A DNA stretch of 64,000 nt from Streptomyces hyderabadensis (GCF_020404845.1 NZ_JAIOJZ010000004.1:165990-229989); one strand, 5' to 3'. Counted from the stretch's first letter, positions 18,060 through 26,827 are shown. Translations and numbers: made by a program. The notes: generated by a model from the sequence alone, not told the origin.

Positions 18060-20294
18060 TCACGGTGCCTCCAGCAGGTCGCCCGCGCCGGGCAGGGGCT
18101 GGTGCGGATCGTCGTACAGCAGCGCTATGCCGTGGGCCCAGAAGGTCTCGGGCCGGCCCGATCGCAGCCGGAAGCGCAGGTCGCGCACCGCCTCGGGCAA
18201 TCGGTGGGCGCCGGCCGGACCCGCGATCTGGTCCAGGGTGCCGCGGTGGAACTCACCGCACACCGCCTCCGGCAGCCCGTGCCGGCGGCGCCACAACGCC
18301 ACCCCGAAACCGCCGCGCACGAGCCGGGCGAGCCCCTCCGTGTCGCCCTCGTGGCCGTGGCCGTGGCCGTCGAAGCGGCACAGCACCGGCACCGTGCCGT
18401 GCGACAGGCCCCGCAACTCCTCGACGGGCGGCACCGGTTTGCGCAGGCCGTCGTCGCAGTCGAGGACCGCGGCCGTCACCGGGTGCGCGTGCAGCCAGCG
18501 CCAGCGGGCCCGGCGTTCCTCGTCGATGTCCAGCCGGTAGTCACCGTCCGGTGCGGCCGACGGCTGCCCCCCGCCTCCGCCGGTCCCACGCCTCCCGCCG
18601 TCTCCGCCGCTCGACCCAGGTCCGCCGTCCTCGCCGTACTCGCCGTACTCGCCGTACTCACCGACCTCGCCGTACTCGCCGTTCTCTGTCAGCTGGTCGC
18701 GGTCGGAGCAGCGCAGGACGACCGGGCGCTGGGTGCCGAGCCGCTCGTCCCCGGGGCCGAGCCGCCATTCGTCCACGTCGAGGGCGAGCAGCGAGTGCTC
18801 CGTCGCCACTTGCAGGACCGCCGGCCGTCCCGGCGTGTCGCACTGCCGGAACGCCTCCTTGAGGGGTGCGGACAGCTGGGTGGCGAGGTCGGCCAGCGGC
18901 ACTCGCTGGACCTCCTCGATGCGCTTGGCCTCCCCGTCGGAGCCCACCACGAAGACCGACCAGTCGCAGCGGTCCGGCTCCCAGCCCCGCCGCACGATCT
19001 CGACCAGCACGGACGACTGCCCGGTCGCCGCCCGGCCCGGATCACCGGCGGACGGTCCGGCCCGCCGGGGGCCCACCACCGGGACGGGCCGGCGCGCCCG
19101 CAGCCTGTCGTTCCGCCGTTCGACGAGGGCGGTCCGGCGGCCGGGGCCGAGTCGCTGGGCCGCCTGCCTCACCCCGGCCCACAGGGCCTCCTCGGCGGCC
19201 GGCGTACTGGGCGCGAGGAACGGGCGGTCGGCGGTCATGGCGTGCACCGCGTAGTCGAGCACCAGATAGAGGGCGCCGTCGTCGCGCGCGTACTCGTACA
19301 GGGCGCCGAGCCCGTCCCGCCAGCCGCGCGGGGCGGGCAGCGGGGGCGGGGCCTCGAAGTCCTGCAGCGAGTCCAGGAGGTCCAGCAGGGAACGGGTGCT
19401 GGCCGGGGGCGGCAGGTCCGCGAGACGGCCGAGCAACTGGACGCGCTCGTCGGGGCTCAGCGTCTGGCCGGGCCGGGCACCGAGCTGGCTCTGCACGTCC
19501 GCCCAGGTGTGGCGGCGCGCGTCCGGATGGCGCTGCCGGTCACGGTGGTAGCGGTCGTGGGCGTGCACCACCGCCTGGTACAGGTCGTCGGCTTCCGCCT
19601 TCAGCTCCCCGGACGGCACGGGCAGCGTCCGCAGCTGTTCCAGCCCGGTGGAGGTGCCCCCGCGCGCGTGATCGGAACGCGACTTCAGTACGCCGATGAC
19701 CTCGCCGCGCTCCGGATCGATCACGGGGCCGCCGGAGACGCCGTCCGGCAGGTCGTTGTCCCCGAGCCGCATCTGGACGTCCGTGGTCCAGCCGCCGATG
19801 GTGCCCTGCACGGTGAGGGTGCCGTCGAGCATGCTCAGCCGCCCGTCGACCACCGTCCAGCCCGCGTACAGGACCCTGCCCTCGCCGAAATAGGCCGCGG
19901 GGCGCTCGGAGAGGTACACGCACTCGTGGTCGACCGGCTCGCTCAGCCGCACCAGCGCGAGGTCCGGGGCGGGCCAGTTGCCGGGCACGGAACCGGCGCC
20001 CTCGGGCAGCGCGGCCGCCACGTGGCCCGAGACCGCGGACATGCCGCGGCCCGGTGCCGGCTCGTACACCACCACCACCTCGTCCCCCTCACCGCCGCAG
20101 GCCACGTGTGCGCAGGTCAGAACCCAACTCGGCGCGACGAAATAGCCGCTCCCGAGGAACGTCTCGGGTTCGTCCAGGGCATACCCGGCGTCCGGCCGAT
20201 GAATGCGAACGGTCGCCGCCACGACGAGGCCACGCAGCGCACGGCGGGCCGCGTCGTGGGCCCCCGGTGCGCCGGGGGCGCGTCCGTGCGTCAT
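18060..20294 (-). CDS. Trypsin-like serine protease with VMAP-type C-terminal region
   Basis: 744 aa. The protease domain has all three catalytic residues: His63 in LTCAHVACGG, Asp111 in APDLALVRL and Ser187 in LPDGVSGGPVID. No signal peptide is seen, so it is probably cytosolic. Residues ~260-330 form a small helical domain (DERVQLLGRLADLPPPASTRSLLDLL) like effector-associated domains, and residues ~400-740 resemble the VMAP region (VEIVRRGWEPDRCDWSVFVVG). A low-complexity Gly/Glu/Tyr repeat (GEYGEVGEYGEYGEYGEDGG) interrupts it near residues 540-560. It overlaps the preceding trypco gene by 4 bp. In VMAP systems the protease is the proposed effector. Confidence 0.85.
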   Translation of the reverse strand: MTHGRAPGAPGAHDAARRALRGLVVAATVRIHRPDAGYALDEPETFLGSGYFVAPSWVLTCAHVACGGEGDEVVVVYEPAPGRGMSAVSGHVAAALPEGAGSVPGNWPAPDLALVRLSEPVDHECVYLSERPAAYFGEGRVLYAGWTVVDGRLSMLDGTLTVQGTIGGWTTDVQMRLGDNDLPDGVSGGPVIDPERGEVIGVLKSRSDHARGGTSTGLEQLRTLPVPSGELKAEADDLYQAVVHAHDRYHRDRQRHPDARRHTWADVQSQLGARPGQTLSPDERVQLLGRLADLPPPASTRSLLDLLDSLQDFEAPPPLPAPRGWRDGLGALYEYARDDGALYLVLDYAVHAMTADRPFLAPSTPAAEEALWAGVRQAAQRLGPGRRTALVERRNDRLRARRPVPVVGPRRAGPSAGDPGRAATGQSSVLVEIVRRGWEPDRCDWSVFVVGSDGEAKRIEEVQRVPLADLATQLSAPLKEAFRQCDTPGRPAVLQVATEHSLLALDVDEWRLGPGDERLGTQRPVVLRCSDRDQLTENGEYGEVGEYGEYGEYGEDGGPGSSGGDGGRRGTGGGGGQPSAAPDGDYRLDIDEERRARWRWLHAHPVTAAVLDCDDGLRKPVPPVEELRGLSHGTVPVLCRFDGHGHGHEGDTEGLARLVRGGFGVALWRRRHGLPEAVCGEFHRGTLDQIAGPAGAHRLPEAVRDLRFRLRSGRPETFWAHGIALLYDDPHQPLPGAGDLLEAP

Positions 20295-20761
20295 GCCCCG
20301 CTCCCGGCAGCGGCGTCCCCGGTCCCGCCGTGCCCCGGAGCGCGGGCGGATGCGTCGGCGGTGGCGTCGGGGGGCTCACCACCCGGGGCGCCGGCGCCGG
20401 GCGCGGACGGGTCCGGCGGTCCGCCGTTCCAGGTAAGGGTGACCGAGATGCCCGCCTTGGCCTCGCCGTCGGCGAGGAGTCCCACGACCTTGCCTGCCTT
20501 GGCGGTCAGCTCGATGCCGAACTGGACGCTCACCTCGTCCGGCCGCACCGCGCGCAGAGGTTCCGCCAGTGAGCGGGCGACGCCGGTCACGAGCGCGTTC
20601 AGGCTCTCCACGCTCGCCTCGATCCGCTCCGTGAAGCCGGTGTCGCTGAACGACAGCTGACCGGACGGCGCCGGCAGCTCCGCCGCGCCCGAGATCCGTG
20701 CCCAGACCGGTGTCCCGTCCGGCAGCACGATGCGCGTGACGCGCGTCGCTTCCTGTCCCAT
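20291..20761 (-). CDS. CU044_2847 / trypsin-co-occurring-domain protein (outer module)
   Basis: 156 aa from ATG 20761, preceded by GGGGGAAACGC; a longer frame to 20806 lacks a site. The core (RIVLPDGTPVWARI, EPLRAVRPDEVSVQFGIELT, KVVGLLADGEAKAGISVTLTW) matches the protein at 6032-6490, and both end in a Pro/Gly/Asp-rich tail. It is the first gene of the outer module and overlaps the trypsin-like gene by 4 bp. Family function is unknown; constant linkage to trypsin-like proteases suggests a regulator, inhibitor or adaptor. Confidence 0.8.
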   Translation of the reverse strand: MGQEATRVTRIVLPDGTPVWARISGAAELPAPSGQLSFSDTGFTERIEASVESLNALVTGVARSLAEPLRAVRPDEVSVQFGIELTAKAGKVVGLLADGEAKAGISVTLTWNGGPPDPSAPGAGAPGGEPPDATADASARAPGHGGTGDAAAGSGA

Positions 20762-20940
20762 GCGTTTCCCCCGTCCCCGCGCCCCCTCGACGGCCCCGGA
20801 AGGCACGGCCCTGTGGACGCCTATCCTTGTGCTGTCTTTTCACAACCGACGGAAAGACCCCATCTCTCCACCCCGCAGGCACAGGTTTCTTCCCGCACGG
20901 GAGGCTCTCAACCCTGCAAAGACCCGACGGAGCACGATCC

Positions 20941-21123
20941 ATGTACTTCACCGACCGCGGCATCGAGGAGCTGGAGAAGCGGCGCGGCGAGGAGGAGATC
21001 ACCTTCGAGTGGCTCGCCGAGCAGCTGCGCACGTTCGTCGACCTGAACCCGGACTTCGAGGTACCGGTGGAACGCCTGGCCACGTGGCTGGCGCGGCTGG
21101 ACGACGAGGACGAGGACGAGTAG
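20941..21123 (+). CDS. DUF6104 family small acidic protein
   Basis: 60 aa, starting MYFTDRGIEELEKRRGEEE and ending in an Asp/Glu tail. It is recognised as a small protein conserved across Streptomyces (DUF6104). ATG 20941 is preferred over upstream in-frame starts because the conserved sequence begins there. It is helical and highly acidic; function unknown. It is transcribed away from the conflict cluster and marks its right-hand border. Confidence 0.85.
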   Translation: MYFTDRGIEELEKRRGEEEITFEWLAEQLRTFVDLNPDFEVPVERLATWLARLDDEDEDE

Positions 21124-21842
21124 TCCGCGGCGACCCGCGAGACGAGCAGGGGCGCCCGGGCGCCAGAAGAAGCACGCAGGCCCGTGCGACCGGCCCGGGC
21201 GTGTACGCCACGGCAGCCCGGGCGTGTACGCCACGGCGGCCCGGGCAACGGCGAGGCAGCCCGCGGGCCACGACGGCACCGCCCCGGCACCACGACCGGA
21301 AACGGTGAGCCGCCGCGACGCACCCCGGCGAGACCACCCGGACGGACATACCGCCCCCGCCCAGACACACGGTGCGGCCACCCGGAACCACCACGGGACC
21401 GCGGCAGCACGACCAAGCCCCGCCGTCCGACGGCACACAACCCGGCGAAACCGCCCGGAGGGACATGCCGAGGCCGCCCGGGACACACGGTGCAGCCACC
21501 CAGAAACGCCACGGGACCACCGCGGCAGCACGGCCAAGCCCCACCCCGCTGCCCGACGGCACGGAATCCGGCGAGACCGCCCGAACAGACATACCGACCC
21601 CGCCCGGGACGCGGTAGAGCCACCCGGAAACATCGCGGACCGCCGCGGCAGCACGGCCAAGCCCCGCCGTCCGACGGCACGGCAACCGGCGAGACCGCCC
21701 GGAGGGACACCGCGGGGCCGCCCGGAGACACGAGGGGCCGCCCGGAGACCCGGCCGGGTCCCACGGAGACCCGCGGGGCCCGGACGCGCGGCGGGGCCCC
21801 GACGGCGCGGCCAAGCCCGCTGAACCGGACCCCGCGGAACCG
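21124..21842. repeat. Gene-free stretch with ~120-bp tandem repeats
   Basis: About 720 bp without a convincing gene. From about 21310 to 21765 a ~120-bp unit recurs about four times. One landmark, CGGCAGCACG, starts at 21402, 21523 and 21645; another, CCGGCGAGACC-like, starts near 21324, 21441, 21567 and 21685. A 23-bp unit (GCCCGGGCGTGTACGCCACG plus 3 bp) is doubled near 21190-21235. Long open frames here are a GC artefact: several frames on both strands are open together. Confidence 0.75.
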
Positions 21843-22685
21843 TCAGGTGCGCTTGGCCAGCCCGTAGGCCGCGCCGAGCGCGCCGTGGCCGATCAGCAGC
21901 ACCCCCGCCGCGGTCCAGCCTCCGCTGCGGCGCCGCAGACCCCAGACGGTGAGCGGCAGCCCCGTCGCCATCTGGGCCAGCGCCAGGACGCGGGATCCCG
22001 GTCCGCCCGTCCAGGGCATCCAGGCGGCCAGTCGGCTCTCGTCGGCGGTCGGACGGCGTCCGGCGGTCTCGGTCCGGAGCACGCCGGGCAGGGCGTCGGC
22101 GGCCGCGCCGAGGCGGTCGGCGCCCGCGCCGGGGTCGAGCCCGGCGGGGAGGGTGATCCCCGCGCGCGTGAGCACCGCGAGCAGCCCGCGCAACCTGGCC
22201 CGTGCACCGGCACCGGCCGCCCGGGCCCCGGATTCGCGACCGGCGTCCGGATCGGCCCGGGTGAGCCGGTCCAGCGACTGCACGTCCAGGACCGGGTCCA
22301 GACCGAGCCGGGCGGCGAAGGTGCGCATCGCCTCGTCCTCGCCGGCCGGAGTGCCGTCGGCGAGCCACACGTAGCCCACCGGGCGGCGGAATCCGGACGC
22401 GAGGGTGTAACCGGCCCGGTCGGCGTCCCACCACAGGGCGAGTACGGGCCAGGGCGCGCCGACGGCGAGCGCCGCGGCCCAGCCGCCGACGACACGGTCG
22501 ACGGGCTCCCCGCCCTCGCGCCAGGCCCGGCCCTCGGGCACGAGCACGCTCCATCCCTCGCCGGCCCGGGCCAACGGCATCCGTTCACCCAGCAGCGGGG
22601 CGACCGCGGCGACGGAATCCGGCTCGGCGCGGCAGAGCAGCAGGGCACCGGGAAGGCGGGCGGACACGGGCTCTTCCGTCGACAT
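21843..22685 (-). CDS. Conserved actinobacterial protein, C-terminal membrane segments
   Basis: 280 aa, not recognised as a named family. The N-terminal ~130 residues are mixed alpha/beta (ALLLCRAEPDSVAAVAPLLGE, WPVLALWWDADRAGYTLASGF). The C-terminal 60 residues contain two short hydrophobic segments (VLALAQMATGLPLTVWGL and AAGVLLIGHGALGAAYGLA), consistent with a hairpin in the membrane. It is a single gene, divergent from the DUF4097-PadR operon. Confidence 0.65.
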   Translation of the reverse strand: MSTEEPVSARLPGALLLCRAEPDSVAAVAPLLGERMPLARAGEGWSVLVPEGRAWREGGEPVDRVVGGWAAALAVGAPWPVLALWWDADRAGYTLASGFRRPVGYVWLADGTPAGEDEAMRTFAARLGLDPVLDVQSLDRLTRADPDAGRESGARAAGAGARARLRGLLAVLTRAGITLPAGLDPGAGADRLGAAADALPGVLRTETAGRRPTADESRLAAWMPWTGGPGSRVLALAQMATGLPLTVWGLRRRSGGWTAAGVLLIGHGALGAAYGLAKRT

Positions 22686-22745
22686 GGGAACAAGCTAGGC
22701 CAAGTCTGACCACCCGGCCGATCGGCGATCACCAGAACGGGTGTC

Positions 22746-22794
22746 TTGACTTTCCACGTCCGCGATATATCGTGAATTGCGAGGGACGCGATAT
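22746..22794 (+). promoter_or_regulatory. Promoter with overlapping palindromic operator for the DUF4097-PadR operon
   Basis: TTGACT (22746-22751) is a -35 candidate. A perfect palindrome CGATATATCG (22763-22772) covers the expected -10, and the half-motif CGCGATAT recurs at 22787-22794. The downstream operon encodes a PadR-type repressor, so autorepression through these sites is likely. Confidence 0.55.
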
Positions 22795-22822
22795 GGCGCG
22801 TTCGGTCGAGGAGGTCGTCACC

Positions 22823-23776
22823 ATGTCCGAGTGGTCCGTCACGGAGCCCAGGAAGCTCACCTTCGACGAGCCCGTGAGCCGGCTCCACGTACGCGTCGTC
22901 GGTGGAACGGTGAACGTGGTGGGCACGGACGAAGGTTCCGCCCGCCTGGAGGTCTCCGACATCGAGGGACCACCGCTGATCGTGACCCACCGGGACGGCG
23001 TGCTCACGGTCGCCTACGAGGACCTGCCCTGGAAGGGCTTCCTCAAGTGGCTGGACCGCAAGGGCTGGCGCCGCAGCGCGGTGGTCTCCCTGGCGGTACC
23101 GACGGGCACCCGCGTGGAGGTCGGCGCGGTCACCGCCGCGGCCGTGGTCTCCGGCCTGGAGGGGCCCGCCGAGGTCAAGGGCGTCTCCGGGGACACCACC
23201 CTGGTGAGCCTCGCGGGCCCCGTCCGCGCGGACACCGTCTCGGGGAACGTGGAGGCGCAGGCCCTCACCGGCGACCTGCGCTTCAACTCAGTCTCCGGTG
23301 ACCTGACGGTGGTGGAGGCGGGCTCCTCCGTGCGGGCCGACTCGGTGAGCGGTTCGATGATCGTCGACCTGGACCCGTCCGGCGGACCCACCGACATCAG
23401 CCTGAACAGCGTCTCGGGCGAGATCGCCATCCGGCTGCCCCAGCCGGCCGATGCCCAGGTCGAGGCGAACACGGCCAGCGGCATGGTCAGCAGTGCCTTC
23501 GAGGACCTCCGGGTGGGCGGCCAGTGGGGGGCCAAGCGCATCACCGGCCGGCTCGGCGCGGGCAACGGCCGGCTGAAGGCGACCACGGTCTCGGGCTCGA
23601 TCGCCCTGCTCCGCCGGCCGGCGACGGAGGAGGGGACACCGTGGGAGCCGGAGCCGGAGGACTCCGGCCCGGCGAGCCGGACGCAGGACGACTCGGGGGA
23701 CAATTCCGCTTCCGTCCGGGACCAGGGCACCACCGGTGACCCTTCCGACGGCACGACCGACAAGAAGGTGCTCTGA
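22823..23776 (+). CDS. DUF4097 beta-strand-repeat protein
   Basis: 317 aa from ATG 22823, chosen because GAGGAGG lies 8 bp upstream; an in-frame ATG at 22772 lacks a site and lies in the operator. The protein is a repeating beta-helix-like fold with recurrent V-S-G-(D/N/S) turns (VSGDTTLVSLAG, VSGNVEAQALTG, VSGDLTVVEAG, VSGSMIVDLD), as in DUF4097/adhesin-like proteins. The last ~50 residues are disordered and acidic. No signal peptide or membrane segment is visible. It is coupled to the PadR gene (1-bp gap). Function unknown; the pair is common in actinobacteria. Confidence 0.85.
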   Translation: MSEWSVTEPRKLTFDEPVSRLHVRVVGGTVNVVGTDEGSARLEVSDIEGPPLIVTHRDGVLTVAYEDLPWKGFLKWLDRKGWRRSAVVSLAVPTGTRVEVGAVTAAAVVSGLEGPAEVKGVSGDTTLVSLAGPVRADTVSGNVEAQALTGDLRFNSVSGDLTVVEAGSSVRADSVSGSMIVDLDPSGGPTDISLNSVSGEIAIRLPQPADAQVEANTASGMVSSAFEDLRVGGQWGAKRITGRLGAGNGRLKATTVSGSIALLRRPATEEGTPWEPEPEDSGPASRTQDDSGDNSASVRDQGTTGDPSDGTTDKKVL

Positions 23777-23777
23777 C

Positions 23778-24839
23778 ATGCCCCCCGTCTTCGCCCACGG
23801 CCGCCTCCGCCTCTATCTCCTCAAGCTCCTGGACGAGGCCCCGCGCCACGGTTACGAGGTGATCCGGCTCCTCGAAGAGCGCTTCCAGGGCCTGTACGCC
23901 CCGTCCGCGGGCACGGTGTATCCGCGCCTGGCCAAGCTGGAGGCGGAGGGCCTGGTCACCCACACCACCGAGGGCGGCCGCAAGGTGTACGCCATCACGG
24001 ACGCCGGGCGCGCCGAGCTGGCCGACCGCAGCGGTGAGCTGGCCGACCTCGAGCTGGAGATCCGCGAGTCGGTCGCCGAGCTGGCCGCCGAGATCCGGGC
24101 CGACGTGCGGGGCGCGGCCGGTGATCTGCGGCGCGAGATGCGGGCAGCGGCCACCGCGGCCCGCCGGGGCGCCACCGGGACTCAGGACGAGGGGAGCGGC
24201 TCCGCCGGCGTCGGGGACACCGACGAGAAGGAGGCCTGGCGGGCCGCCAAGGAGGAGATGCGGCGGGTCAAGCAGGAGTGGAAGGAGCAGGCCCGCCGCG
24301 CCAAGGACGAGAGCCGCCGCGCCCGGGACGAGGCCCAGCGGGCCCGGCGCCAGGCCAAGGAGGCCCAGGAGCGGGCCCGGGCCCAGGCGCAGGAGGAGGT
24401 CCAGCGCATCGCCCAGCGCGTGCAGGAACAGGTGCAGGACCACTTCTCGCGGGGCGACTGGCCGACGGGACTGCGCGAGGGGCTGAGCGAACTGGCCAAG
24501 GAGGTCGGCGACTTCGGAAAGGACTTCGGGAAGGAGTTCGGCAAGGACTGGGGCTTCGGCCGCACCGACACCGGGAGCACCGCCCGCCGGCCCGAGTACT
24601 CGGTCACGCCCGAGGACTTCCCCGCCGGATACGCCCCGAGCTGGGCCCACGAGGACGCCGCGGAGTCCACCGGCGACCCGGCCCGGGACCTGGACCGGCT
24701 GCTCGACCGTTTCCGGGACGACATTCGCGACGCCGCCCGGGACCACGGCGTGACGGCCGACCAGCTGCGCGACACCCGCCGTCGGCTGTCGGAGGCGGCG
24801 GCGCACATCGGGGCGATCCTGCGCACCCCGAAGGCCTGA
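23778..24839 (+). CDS. PadR family transcriptional regulator with long coiled-coil tail
   Basis: 353 aa. Residues 1-90 are a PadR winged helix (LRLYLLKLLDEAPRHGYEVI, SAGTVYPRLAKLEAEGLV). A long charged helical region (residues ~90-230; repeats of RRAKDESRRARDEAQRAR type) is a predicted coiled coil, far longer than a standard ~110-180-aa PadR protein. The C terminus is a helical segment (DPARDLDRLLDRFRDD). ATG 23778 is 1 bp after the DUF4097 stop. It probably represses its own operon through the CGATATATCG sites. Confidence 0.88.
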   Translation: MPPVFAHGRLRLYLLKLLDEAPRHGYEVIRLLEERFQGLYAPSAGTVYPRLAKLEAEGLVTHTTEGGRKVYAITDAGRAELADRSGELADLELEIRESVAELAAEIRADVRGAAGDLRREMRAAATAARRGATGTQDEGSGSAGVGDTDEKEAWRAAKEEMRRVKQEWKEQARRAKDESRRARDEAQRARRQAKEAQERARAQAQEEVQRIAQRVQEQVQDHFSRGDWPTGLREGLSELAKEVGDFGKDFGKEFGKDWGFGRTDTGSTARRPEYSVTPEDFPAGYAPSWAHEDAAESTGDPARDLDRLLDRFRDDIRDAARDHGVTADQLRDTRRRLSEAAAHIGAILRTPKA

Positions 24840-24959
24840 GCCCGGCACGCCACGGCACGGCGCCCCGCCAAGCTCCCAGGGGCGCCGCACGCCAGCGAGG
24901 CGCCGGTGACCCGCACCGGTGACGGGTATCGGCAACCCCGCACCGGCGACGCGTACCGG

Positions 24960-25526
24960 TCAGGCGCAGGCTCTGCCCCCACCCTCGCCCAGCACCCTGG
25001 TCAGCGACGCATGGCTCACCCCGTGGTCGGCGAGCACCTCGGCGGGCACCCCCGGACGCAGGGCCAGGGCGAGAAGGAGGTGCTCGTCCCCGATGTGCCG
25101 GTCACGGCGGGCGACGGCGACCCGTAGCGCCTTCTCCAGGACCTCCTTGGCGCCACGGCTGAAGCTGCGGTGTCCGGTCCGCCGGCGCCCGCCCTTACGG
25201 CCGTCGGGGGACATCGCCCCCACGCCATGTGCCGCCTCCACCTTGGCGACGACCTCCAGGACGTCGATCCCCATCGCGGCGAGGGCCTCCGTCTCGGACT
25301 GCGACAGACCGGCTCGGCGCCGGGCGTCCCGCAGCGCCTGGCGCACCGCGTCCCGGTGCTCGCCGACGCCGAGTGCCGCCAGTGCGAAGGAGGCACGGCT
25401 GCCCTCCCGGTCCAGCAGGGCGAGCAGCAGGTGCTCCGGTTCGACGGTCTCCGCCAGCGCCTCCTCGGCGTGTCCGACCGCCCCCTGCACGACAGCGCGG
25501 GCGTCCTTGGTGAATCGCTCGAACAT
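24960..25526 (-). CDS. Clp N-terminal-domain protein
   Basis: 188 aa with two Clp_N repeats (MFERFTKDARAVVQGAVGHA, EPEHLLLALLDREGS and SRGAKEVLEKALRVAV, GDEHLLLALALRPG). No AAA module follows, so it is a stand-alone ClpC N-domain-like protein that could bind substrates or adaptors of ClpC. ATG 25526 overlaps the preceding HTH gene stop by one base (TGATG) and has GGGAGG upstream. It is in an operon with the small HTH protein. Confidence 0.9.
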   Translation of the reverse strand: MFERFTKDARAVVQGAVGHAEEALAETVEPEHLLLALLDREGSRASFALAALGVGEHRDAVRQALRDARRRAGLSQSETEALAAMGIDVLEVVAKVEAAHGVGAMSPDGRKGGRRRTGHRSFSRGAKEVLEKALRVAVARRDRHIGDEHLLLALALRPGVPAEVLADHGVSHASLTRVLGEGGGRACA

Positions 25527-25735
25527 CAATGCCTCCCATGCTTCTTGTGCACGGCCTGCCTGCTGACCCCGAGTTCCGTGGCGATCTCCTGCCACGACCA
25601 CCCCCGCTGGCGCGCACTGCGCACCTGTACGGCCTCCAGTTGCTCCACCAGCCTCCGCAGGGCGGCTACGGCTCGCAGTCCGATCCGGGGATCGCGGTCA
25701 CCCGCACGCGTGGCGAGATCCGTTGCTTCGCTCAT
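25526..25735 (-). CDS. Small HTH protein paired with the ClpN protein
   Basis: 69 aa, starting at ATG 25735, the inner end of the operator. The C terminus is a helix-turn-helix (GWSWQEIATELGVSRQAVHKKHGRH), like a sigma-70 region 4 or AsnC-type HTH, and the N-terminal helix (LRAVAALRRLVEQLEAVQV) may dimerise. A start at 25756 would add MSTYVDI but lies inside the palindrome. The operon-first position and operators suggest it regulates itself and the ClpN gene. Confidence 0.8.
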   Translation of the reverse strand: MSEATDLATRAGDRDPRIGLRAVAALRRLVEQLEAVQVRSARQRGWSWQEIATELGVSRQAVHKKHGRH

Positions 25736-25782
25736 GATGTCAACGTAAGTTGACATCACCCGCCTGTCAACCCTGGTTGACA
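25735..25782 (-). promoter_or_regulatory. Two tandem palindromic operators over the HTH-ClpN promoter
   Basis: Palindrome 1 has arms TGTCAACC / GGTTGACA (25765-25782) with a 2-bp centre. Palindrome 2 has arms TGATGTCAAC / GTTGACATCA (25735-25758) with a 4-bp centre. Both carry the same TGTCAAC/GTTGACA half-site, which doubles as a consensus -35 (TTGACA). A TTGACA-17-TACGTT arrangement would start transcription at or next to the ATG, so a leaderless mRNA is likely. Confidence 0.7.
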
Positions 25783-25861
25783 AATGAGGGCGGGGACGGT
25801 GAACGCGAACGGCGGGCCCGGAGAACCGGACCCGCCGCACACGAGGGAGCGCGTGAGAAGT

Positions 25862-26827
25862 TCAGGAATTGGTGAGCACGATCTTGCCGAACTGCCCCCC
25901 GGAGGCCATCCGCTCGAACCCCTCACGGGCCCGGTCCATCGGGAGCACCTCGTCGAGGACGGGCCGCACCCCGGTGGCGGCACAGAAGGACAGCAGGTCC
26001 TCCAGTTCGTCCTTGGAGCCCATCGTGGAGCCGACGACCTTCAGCTCCAGGAAGAAGATCCGGGTCAGTTCGGCGTGGGAGGGCCGGTCGCCGCTGGTGG
26101 CACCGGAGATGACCAGCGTGCCGCCCGGCCTGAGCGACTTGATCGAGTGCGACCAGGTGGCGGCACCCACGGTCTCGATCACGGCGTCCACCCGCTGCGG
26201 CAGCCGCGCACCGCTCTCCACGGCCTCCACCGCACCCAGCTCCAGGGCCCGCTTCCGCTTGGCCTCGTCCCGGCTGGTCGCGAAGACCCGCAGCCCCGCC
26301 GCCTTGCCCAGCACGATCGCCGCCGTGGCGACCCCGCCGCCGGCGCCCTGCACCAGCACCGAGTCACCGGGACGCACCCCGGCGTTGGTGAAGAGCATCC
26401 GGTAAGCCGTCAGCCAGGCGGTCGGCAGACAGGCGGCCTCCTCGAAGGAGAGTTCCCTGGGCTTGGGCAGGATGTTCCAGGTCGGCACGGCGACCTGCTC
26501 GGCGAACGTCCCCGGGTAGCGCTCGGTGAGGATGGAACGGGGCTCCTTGGGGCCGACCCCGTGGCCGGTCTGCCCGATCACGGAGTGCAGGACGACCTCG
26601 TTGCCGTCGGCGTCGATCCCGGCGGCGTCGCAGCCGAGGATCATCGGCAGCCGGTCCTCGGGGAGGCCGACGCCGCGCAGGGACCACAGGTCGTGATGAT
26701 TGAGGGAGGCGGCCCTGACATCGACGACACTCCAGCCCGGCCGGGCCTCGGGAGCCGGAAGCTCTCCCAACTCCAGGCCGGCCAACGGCTGGTCGCGGTC
26801 GATTCGGGCGGCGTAGACAGCGAACAT
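25862..26827 (-). CDS. Zinc-binding-type alcohol dehydrogenase / quinone oxidoreductase (MDR family)
   Basis: 321 aa. The N-terminal GroES-like domain (VRAASLNHHDLWSLRGVG, LPMILGCDAAGIDADG) is followed by a Rossmann NAD(P)H site (VLVQGAGGGVATAAIVLGKA). The catalytic zinc ligand positions look incomplete, which is usual for quinone-oxidoreductase members that work without zinc. ATG 26827 starts the conserved sequence MFAVYAARID; an in-frame ATG at 26857 is less likely. It is a single gene; substrate unknown. Confidence 0.88.
   Translation of the reverse strand: MFAVYAARIDRDQPLAGLELGELPAPEARPGWSVVDVRAASLNHHDLWSLRGVGLPEDRLPMILGCDAAGIDADGNEVVLHSVIGQTGHGVGPKEPRSILTERYPGTFAEQVAVPTWNILPKPRELSFEEAACLPTAWLTAYRMLFTNAGVRPGDSVLVQGAGGGVATAAIVLGKAAGLRVFATSRDEAKRKRALELGAVEAVESGARLPQRVDAVIETVGAATWSHSIKSLRPGGTLVISGATSGDRPSHAELTRIFFLELKVVGSTMGSKDELEDLLSFCAATGVRPVLDEVLPMDRAREGFERMASGGQFGKIVLTNS

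Noticed and set aside
20376..21764. 462-codon minus-strand frame over the repeat array
   Set aside because: It encodes the ~120-bp repeats as Cys/Arg/Gly-rich sequence and other frames are equally open; no start signal or homologue was recognised.
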